The notes under the pieces are model-generated. The model ran no database searches, was not told where the DNA came from, and saw only the letters and a list, made by a program, of their open reading frames with translations. A stretch of 64,000 nucleotides of DNA from Litorilituus lipolyticus (GTDB lineage Bacteria; Pseudomonadota; Gammaproteobacteria; Enterobacterales; Alteromonadaceae): the NCBI RefSeq assembly GCF_006439335.1, contig NZ_SAWY01000005.1:124001-188000 (forward strand), written 5' to 3'. Positions 59,498-64,000 of this stretch are shown piece after piece (within the stretch, counting starts at the first letter, position 1; each line of letters begins with the position of its first letter). Both the position numbers and the translations under genes were made by a program.

Positions 59498-59729
59498 TGA
59501 TTAAATCATATTCATGAAGAAAGCTCTTTAGCATTTCTTATTATTAAAACTTACTTTTTTGACTCGTTAAAAAATGCAGCGCACTGCATACTTTTTTCTA
59601 TTATATTATTAGTGTAGCTGATAGTTTCTTAAAGTCTAAGTATACAATTTAGCTGGTTTTTTTTAAAGCTGTTGCTAAAGATAAAGTATTGAACCAAACT
59701 GATAATGTTCACCTTTGCCAGGAAAAATT

Positions 59730-60266
59730 ATGATTAAAAAAATATCAATTATTATTGCACTCGTTATTGCGAGCCCCTTTGTTTTAGCATTGTTCATTCA
59801 TAACAGTTATGACGTTGAACGAGAAGTAGTGATAAACCAACCTAAAGTGGTTGTTTTTGAATATCTTAAGTTTTTAAAAAATCAAAATGAGTTCAGTAAA
59901 TGGGCAAAAATGGACCCTCTGTCAAAAAAGACCTACCGTGGGGTTGATGGCACTGTTGGCTTTGTCTCTGCATGGGCTTCAGAAAACGAAGAAGTTGGTA
60001 CAGGGGAACAGGAGATTACTGCAATAAATGATGGTAATCGTATTGATTATGAACTTCGATTTTTTACACCATTTGAAGCGACAGAGCCTGCATATATTGA
60101 AACTGAAAGCGTATCTGCAGAGCAAACTCGCGTAAAGTGGGGTTTTTCAGGGCATATGGATTACCCGATGAATTTAATGTTTTTATTTATGGATTTTGAA
60201 CAAGTCATTGGTGATGACTTACAAACGGGTTTGGATAACTTAAAACTTATTTTAGAAAAATCATAG
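59730..60266 (+). CDS. SRPBCC-family (polyketide-cyclase-like) membrane-anchored protein
   Basis: A 178-residue protein with one N-terminal membrane helix (IIIALVIASPFVLALFI) and a START/SRPBCC fold: DVEREVVINQPKVVVFEYLKFLKN, FSKWAKMDP, and a C-terminal long helix GDDLQTGLDNLKLILEK. SRPBCC domains bind hydrophobic ligands; no catalytic role is evident. AGGAAAA precedes the ATG at 59730, preferred over an ATG 15 bases earlier. A hairpin with a T-run (59574-59599) lies in the gap upstream. Confidence 0.8.
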   Translation: MIKKISIIIALVIASPFVLALFIHNSYDVEREVVINQPKVVVFEYLKFLKNQNEFSKWAKMDPLSKKTYRGVDGTVGFVSAWASENEEVGTGEQEITAINDGNRIDYELRFFTPFEATEPAYIETESVSAEQTRVKWGFSGHMDYPMNLMFLFMDFEQVIGDDLQTGLDNLKLILEKS

Positions 60267-60447
60267 CGACATTTAAGCTAGAACAGCCGAGCTGTTAAGC
60301 TATTTTACTCCCATAATTGACAGTTTCCTTCTTATTATGTGCGTTTAAGCAGCCATAAGCTGTTTGAACGCATATTGTCTGTTGTAAATAAAACGCCTGT
60401 TTTGTATATTGTATTTCAAAATCTACATTAACTAATATAGGCTCAAT

Positions 60448-63030
60448 ATGAAATTAAAACTCAGTATGCTTTCAGCCGCAGTGTTATTAGGTGCATGTTC
60501 GCAAACGAATATTGCTAATACATCCTCACAATATCAATCTGAAATTGAAATTGTTCAGCAATATAACATGAACACAGTTCAAGCAATTCCAGCGCCTAAG
60601 GATATGAAAGCGGATGTTATTGTGCATGGCAGAGTCTCTACTGTAAAAGATATTGATGTCGCATATGTTGGTAAACAAATCCCATTTACCTTTAGTGATG
60701 GTAAAGTTGATAACACCGAGGGTTTTGAGTGGTATGTAAGTAAACACTTTGCTCTCAAAACTGATTACCCGGCAAAACGCGCGAAGTTCTTTTTAGAACT
60801 GCTTGAATTATCATACCCATATTATGTTGAGTACTTTGGGATGGAGCCACCTAATATCGATCAGCAGCGTATTGCATCAACCTATGCAACCAGTAATGAT
60901 AGACTGCGCGATGCGATGTTTGATGATGGGTTTAACCGAGGTATTCATCATACTGCAGGCGGTGAAGCTATGTATTATAACTGGGTAGGTTATAGTTTCC
61001 CTACTGAGCGCCCACAGCATCAGCGTTATATTTCAATTCATGAAACAATGCACTCATACCAAATGGCACTGGGCAACTATCCGTGGACTCCATCGTGGCA
61101 TGGCGAAGGTTTAGGTGACTCTACCGCCAACCATAACTTTAACAGTAAAAAGAAGCAGCTGACGGTATTTGGTCATGATGTGCCTATTTTCGACATGATG
61201 AGCTGGGGATTACATTCTTACAAAAAATATGAGCAACCAAGTATTGTTGATATTCATAATCGTAAAAGATTTGATCGAGGCTTAAACGTACTGTTTGTAC
61301 AATTTATGTATAACAGCCCTGAATATTCTCAGTACATGAAAATATACCACCAAGAAGTAATGCGCTTGCAAACAGATAGTCGAGAGAAATCATTAGAAGT
61401 ATTGCAGGCCATTGTACCAAATTGGCAAGTGCTTGAAGAAAACTTTAAAAAGTGGGTCACTACCATTGATGAAACTCATGTTGTAGCAAGTCGAGGTCCA
61501 TGGGAAATGGATGGCAACATGTTTTATAAGCGTAAATCAAGCTATGATTATGCACCACAACGTGTTGGTTTTACCATGACCCCTTCAGAGGCGCCAAGTC
61601 ATCGACCATATGCGATTGATTTTCCAAGACCTGATGCTAGTGAGTTAGTGCTTGAAGCTGAACGTGGCGTTGCCGAGCCAGTGTTATCTTATGTGTTGTC
61701 ATATCAAAAAGATGCTATAGCTAATGGCAAGCTTGGTATGGCCTTTGGCGTTAAATCTACTCAAGAAAATAGTGAAGCAATTGCAAAAGATTATCGAGGT
61801 TGGAAAGGAGCAAATACAGACCTAGATGAACAATTGCGCATAGAAGTAAAGGCAGCCAAAACATTACAAATTGATAGTCGCTTATTATCAGGTAAGCTAA
61901 ACGAGTACTCACTGCCTAAAGATATTGTGAGTAGCTTGCTTAAGCAGAGTAACCCAGAGCTAGGGGTTTCTGTTCAAATAAAAGCAACAGCAATCGTTGT
62001 AACAATAAAAACCACTGGTGCAAATACTTTTACTATCACTGAAAAAATAACACTAGCGCAACAACAAGCGCTATTAACTAGACCATTTGGTTTAGTTTCA
62101 TCAGATAACCAACACGGCATAACGCCTTATGTTGATGATGGTCGAGAATTGAACCCAAGAAGCACAGATTATATGCAGCAAACAGCAGCAAATGCTTGGG
62201 GCTTCACAGGTGATAAGTTGGCACAACGCTTTGCCAGAGCAAATTGGAAAGCAGGTAAAGAAACACCCGTAATGTGGCGCGAAGCATTTAATCAATTAAA
62301 TAAAGCAGCATTAAATACTAATACTGATGATTCTGTTGCGAAAGTAAAAGCGGTAAATGAGCAAATGCCAGATCTTGCCAAAGCAGGAGCACATTTAAAT
62401 GAAGCATTAGCTGAGCTTTCTGGTATTCAATTGCAGTTAGATTGGTTAGGCAACTCTGCTGATAATATGAAGCAGAATGCGATTATTACCAACCACAGTC
62501 AGCAAAAGATCTCAGGAACTATCCAGTTTACGGTGCAAGGTCATCAAAGTGAGGTTATCAATGTTGCAGTGAATGCTGGAGAAAAGTTAAATTTAGTGGT
62601 TCCTAAAACACTTTTATCACAGGGGGAAAAAGTATTAGCCGACTTTAATTACACCTGGCAGCAACAAGCAATAAATCAAAAGCTTGAACAAAAAACAGTG
62701 CAGTATCATGGTTATGAATTAGCGAGTATATCGGCTAATTTTGCGAATGATAACTTTACAATTGGCGCTAGGTTACATGGCCCATTTGCAGGTAAAACCG
62801 AAGGGGAGGTTACTTTTGATTTTTACCATAGTGGTAAAAAAGAATCAGTCAGTGAAAAGTTTACAATCAAACCTTATCAAGTTTTAGATTTTAAACAGCA
62901 TTTTGAGGCGACAGAGAAAGAAATAGATCATGATGCCTGGTTCGAAGTGAGTGTAGTGGCTGAGGTTGACGGTGAGCCTGTACTGGTGCGCAAGCGTTTA
63001 CCGTATATCCCTAAAAAGTTTAATCGATAA
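60448..63030 (+). CDS. Large HExxH metalloprotease-like lipoprotein
   Basis: This 860-residue lipoprotein (lipobox LLGAC, Cys17) has a gluzincin-type zinc site: HETMH in YISIHETMHSYQMALG (about residue 200) and a downstream WHGEGLGDS that supplies the third ligand Glu. A His-Ser-Tyr region and helix bundle follow. The C-terminal 400 residues are beta-rich with an Ig-like domain (HSQQKISGTIQFTVQGHQ, NVAVNAGEKLNLVV). It is probably anchored to the periplasmic side or exposed on the outer membrane. The subfamily is not recognised. It is monocistronic with its own terminator. Confidence 0.7.
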   Translation: MKLKLSMLSAAVLLGACSQTNIANTSSQYQSEIEIVQQYNMNTVQAIPAPKDMKADVIVHGRVSTVKDIDVAYVGKQIPFTFSDGKVDNTEGFEWYVSKHFALKTDYPAKRAKFFLELLELSYPYYVEYFGMEPPNIDQQRIASTYATSNDRLRDAMFDDGFNRGIHHTAGGEAMYYNWVGYSFPTERPQHQRYISIHETMHSYQMALGNYPWTPSWHGEGLGDSTANHNFNSKKKQLTVFGHDVPIFDMMSWGLHSYKKYEQPSIVDIHNRKRFDRGLNVLFVQFMYNSPEYSQYMKIYHQEVMRLQTDSREKSLEVLQAIVPNWQVLEENFKKWVTTIDETHVVASRGPWEMDGNMFYKRKSSYDYAPQRVGFTMTPSEAPSHRPYAIDFPRPDASELVLEAERGVAEPVLSYVLSYQKDAIANGKLGMAFGVKSTQENSEAIAKDYRGWKGANTDLDEQLRIEVKAAKTLQIDSRLLSGKLNEYSLPKDIVSSLLKQSNPELGVSVQIKATAIVVTIKTTGANTFTITEKITLAQQQALLTRPFGLVSSDNQHGITPYVDDGRELNPRSTDYMQQTAANAWGFTGDKLAQRFARANWKAGKETPVMWREAFNQLNKAALNTNTDDSVAKVKAVNEQMPDLAKAGAHLNEALAELSGIQLQLDWLGNSADNMKQNAIITNHSQQKISGTIQFTVQGHQSEVINVAVNAGEKLNLVVPKTLLSQGEKVLADFNYTWQQQAINQKLEQKTVQYHGYELASISANFANDNFTIGARLHGPFAGKTEGEVTFDFYHSGKKESVSEKFTIKPYQVLDFKQHFEATEKEIDHDAWFEVSVVAEVDGEPVLVRKRLPYIPKKFNR

Positions 63031-63047
63031 ACTATAGGCTACATATA

Positions 63048-63077
63048 CAAAAGCCCAGTTTTTACTGGGCTTTTTTG
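63048..63077 (+). terminator. Rho-independent terminator
   Basis: The stem AAAAGCCCAGT / ACTGGGCTTTT with a short T-rich loop is followed by a T-run after the metalloprotease gene. Confidence 0.9.
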
Positions 63078-63145
63078 TATCTAATTTGATAACCTAAATA
63101 AGAGTGAAGAGTATCAATCTAAATAGTTAAATAGGTGGAATTCAT

Positions 63146-63529
63146 ATGAAATACAAAGGCAGCTGTCATTGTCAGGCAATTACATTTACTGTGGAATGTC
63201 CTGAAACAATTGAGGTTGAAGAATGTAATTGCTCCATCTGTTCAAAAGCGGGTTTTTTACATTTAATTGTACCTAAAAGTAAATTTACTCTACTCAGCGG
63301 AGCTGAACATTTAACCACCTACACTTTTAATACAAAGATAGCAAAGCATACATTCTGCAAAGAGTGTGGTAATAAACCTTTTTATACACCTCGCTCAAAC
63401 CCTGATGGTATTGATATTAATGTTCGTTGTTTAGATGAAAAGCCACCGAAGATAAATATCGTAGCGTTTGATGGTCAAAATTGGGAAAAGAATGCTGCTG
63501 CCTTAAAGCACAAAAGTGAAGAGATATAG
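63146..63529 (+). CDS. GFA-family (CENP-V/GFA) zinc-binding protein
   Basis: This is a 127-residue protein with the GFA domain: GSCHCQAITFTVE, the CNCSICSKAGF motif, and FCKECGNKPFYTPRSNPDG, providing the Cys ligands of two zinc sites. Members are annotated as glutathione-dependent formaldehyde-activating enzymes, but most, including this one, have no demonstrated activity. Cytosolic, with a typical length. No functional neighbours. Confidence 0.9.
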   Translation: MKYKGSCHCQAITFTVECPETIEVEECNCSICSKAGFLHLIVPKSKFTLLSGAEHLTTYTFNTKIAKHTFCKECGNKPFYTPRSNPDGIDINVRCLDEKPPKINIVAFDGQNWEKNAAALKHKSEEI

Positions 63530-63549
63530 TGCTATAGGTGTTTTGTGAG

Positions 63550-64000
63550 TTATTTACTTAGTATAGCTTTGAGCCTAGCTAACTGAATACCTTGTACTTT
63601 ATCAACAATTGGGGCTAATGAGTCTAGTCCATTATCCATATATCCACTGACTTGATAAGTGAAGATAATCTTAGTTGTGGAGTCAGTGACAGGTTCAAAT
63701 TTCCAAGACATGCCGCCATGAATACCTAACATTTGAAGTGGCCCTAAACCACCTATCATTCTTATTTCTTTATTAGGATCAACATAAGAAATGGTCATGT
63801 GCAGTGCTTGTTTATCACCATTTTTCTCACAAAAGCATTGGCCTACTTCAGGTATTATTGTTAGAGATTCTGATTTTCCAAACCAAGTATGATCAGGGTG
63901 CCACCATTTGCCAACCTTAAGAAACTGCTGATAAGCGACTTCATTATTTACAGGTACTTTAGTTTCTATTTTAATACTAAAGCCGTTACTGGCTTTACTA
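63550..64000 (-). CDS. SRPBCC-family protein, 5' end outside the window
   Basis: The frame stays open from the TAA at 63550-63552 to the window edge, giving at least 149 residues. It reads as an SRPBCC/AHSA1-like fold: IETKVPVNNEVAYQQFLKVGKWWHPDHTWFG, GQCFCEKNGDKQALHMTISYVDP, then GIHGGMSWKFEPVTDSTTKIIFTYQVSGYM and a C-terminal helix. The CFCE cysteine pair is unusual. An internal Met at 63798 is not the likely start because homologous sequence continues upstream. Signal peptide status is unknown since the N-terminus is missing. Confidence 0.8.
   Translation of the reverse strand, partial: SKASNGFSIKIETKVPVNNEVAYQQFLKVGKWWHPDHTWFGKSESLTIIPEVGQCFCEKNGDKQALHMTISYVDPNKEIRMIGGLGPLQMLGIHGGMSWKFEPVTDSTTKIIFTYQVSGYMDNGLDSLAPIVDKVQGIQLARLKAILSK

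Noticed and set aside
60341..60371. Imperfect inverted repeat GCGTTTAAGCAG / CTGTTTGAACGC upstream of the metalloprotease gene
   Set aside because: Two mismatches in 12 and no context for an operator; too weak to list as a site.
1..64000. Mobile elements, CRISPR arrays, tRNA or rRNA genes
   Set aside because: No transposase or integrase, regularly spaced repeat array, or recognisable RNA gene was seen on reading both strands; a tRNAscan/Infernal run would settle the RNA genes.

Overview
The window is a gene-dense, low-GC stretch of chromosome from a marine gammaproteobacterium, most likely Alteromonadales and close to Colwellia/Thalassotalea. This rests on the AT-rich base composition, three large TonB-dependent receptors (TBDRs), many lipoproteins and periplasmic proteins, several orphan SBP_bac_3-type proteins, GGDEF regulators, and enterobacterial-type orthologues such as TehB, ModF and YjdM. 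The genus is inferred from gene content. No rRNA, tRNA, CRISPR array, insertion sequence or prophage was seen. Both ends cut a gene: a Sel1-repeat protein on the left and an SRPBCC protein on the right.

Layout. 1-6.8 kb: Sel1 fragment, a possible 200-bp inverted-repeat element, tehB, an S41-protease lipoprotein coupled to a small lipoprotein, a secreted GH13 alpha-amylase with CBM20, and a solute-binding-like protein. 6.8-14.9 kb: NRDE protein, a TBDR with a CxxC plug motif behind a Fur-like box, a thioredoxin-like partner, a PAS/GGDEF cyclase, modF and a coupled DsbB/DsbA pair. 14.9-18.5 kb: VOC protein and divergent LysR with a perfect LysR-type palindrome, yjdM, another solute-binding-like protein, and a secreted coiled-coil protein. 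19.1-28.3 kb: a block read here as one functional unit, comprising a large TBDR, a membrane-anchored AraC regulator, a di-haem cytochrome c4-like protein, a MauG/CCP-like peroxidase, a parallel beta-helix protein fused to cytochrome c, and a coniferyl-aldehyde-dehydrogenase-type ALDH. Tandem 21-bp-spaced GTCAG repeats lie upstream of the TBDR and of the cytochrome operon.

28.4-32.8 kb: membrane protein, YHYH lipoprotein, DUF885 lipoprotein and isochorismatase-like hydrolase. 32.9-38.5 kb: a second redox/regulatory unit, with a 66-residue membrane protein, a beta-propeller/di-haem cytochrome lipoprotein, a divergent TetR, a GyrI-like secreted protein and a fatty acid hydroxylase-type membrane enzyme. 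Identical 9-3-9 palindromes flank the tetR gene and sit on both outward promoters. 38.7-46.3 kb: PilJ/PAS/GAF hybrid histidine kinase; ArsR, permease and Cys-tailed GST; metY. 46.4-49.8 kb: siderophore-type TBDR and PepSY protein behind a Fur-like box. 49.9-55.4 kb: alpha/beta hydrolase, OpuAC-type binding protein, TetR and divergent metallo-beta-lactamase-fold hydrolase with two matching operators, peroxiredoxin, FrnE-like DsbA, and a small Mug113-like protein. 55.7-64 kb: two-component-propeller GGDEF protein, solute-binding-like protein, SRPBCC proteins, a large HExxH metalloprotease lipoprotein and a GFA-family protein.

The strongest leads for an undescribed system are the AraC-controlled TBDR/cytochrome/beta-helix block (19-28 kb) and the TetR-controlled propeller-cytochrome/fatty acid hydroxylase unit (33-38.5 kb). 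Both combine outer-membrane or periplasmic di-haem redox proteins with a dedicated regulator and repeated operators. Their substrates cannot be read from sequence alone.
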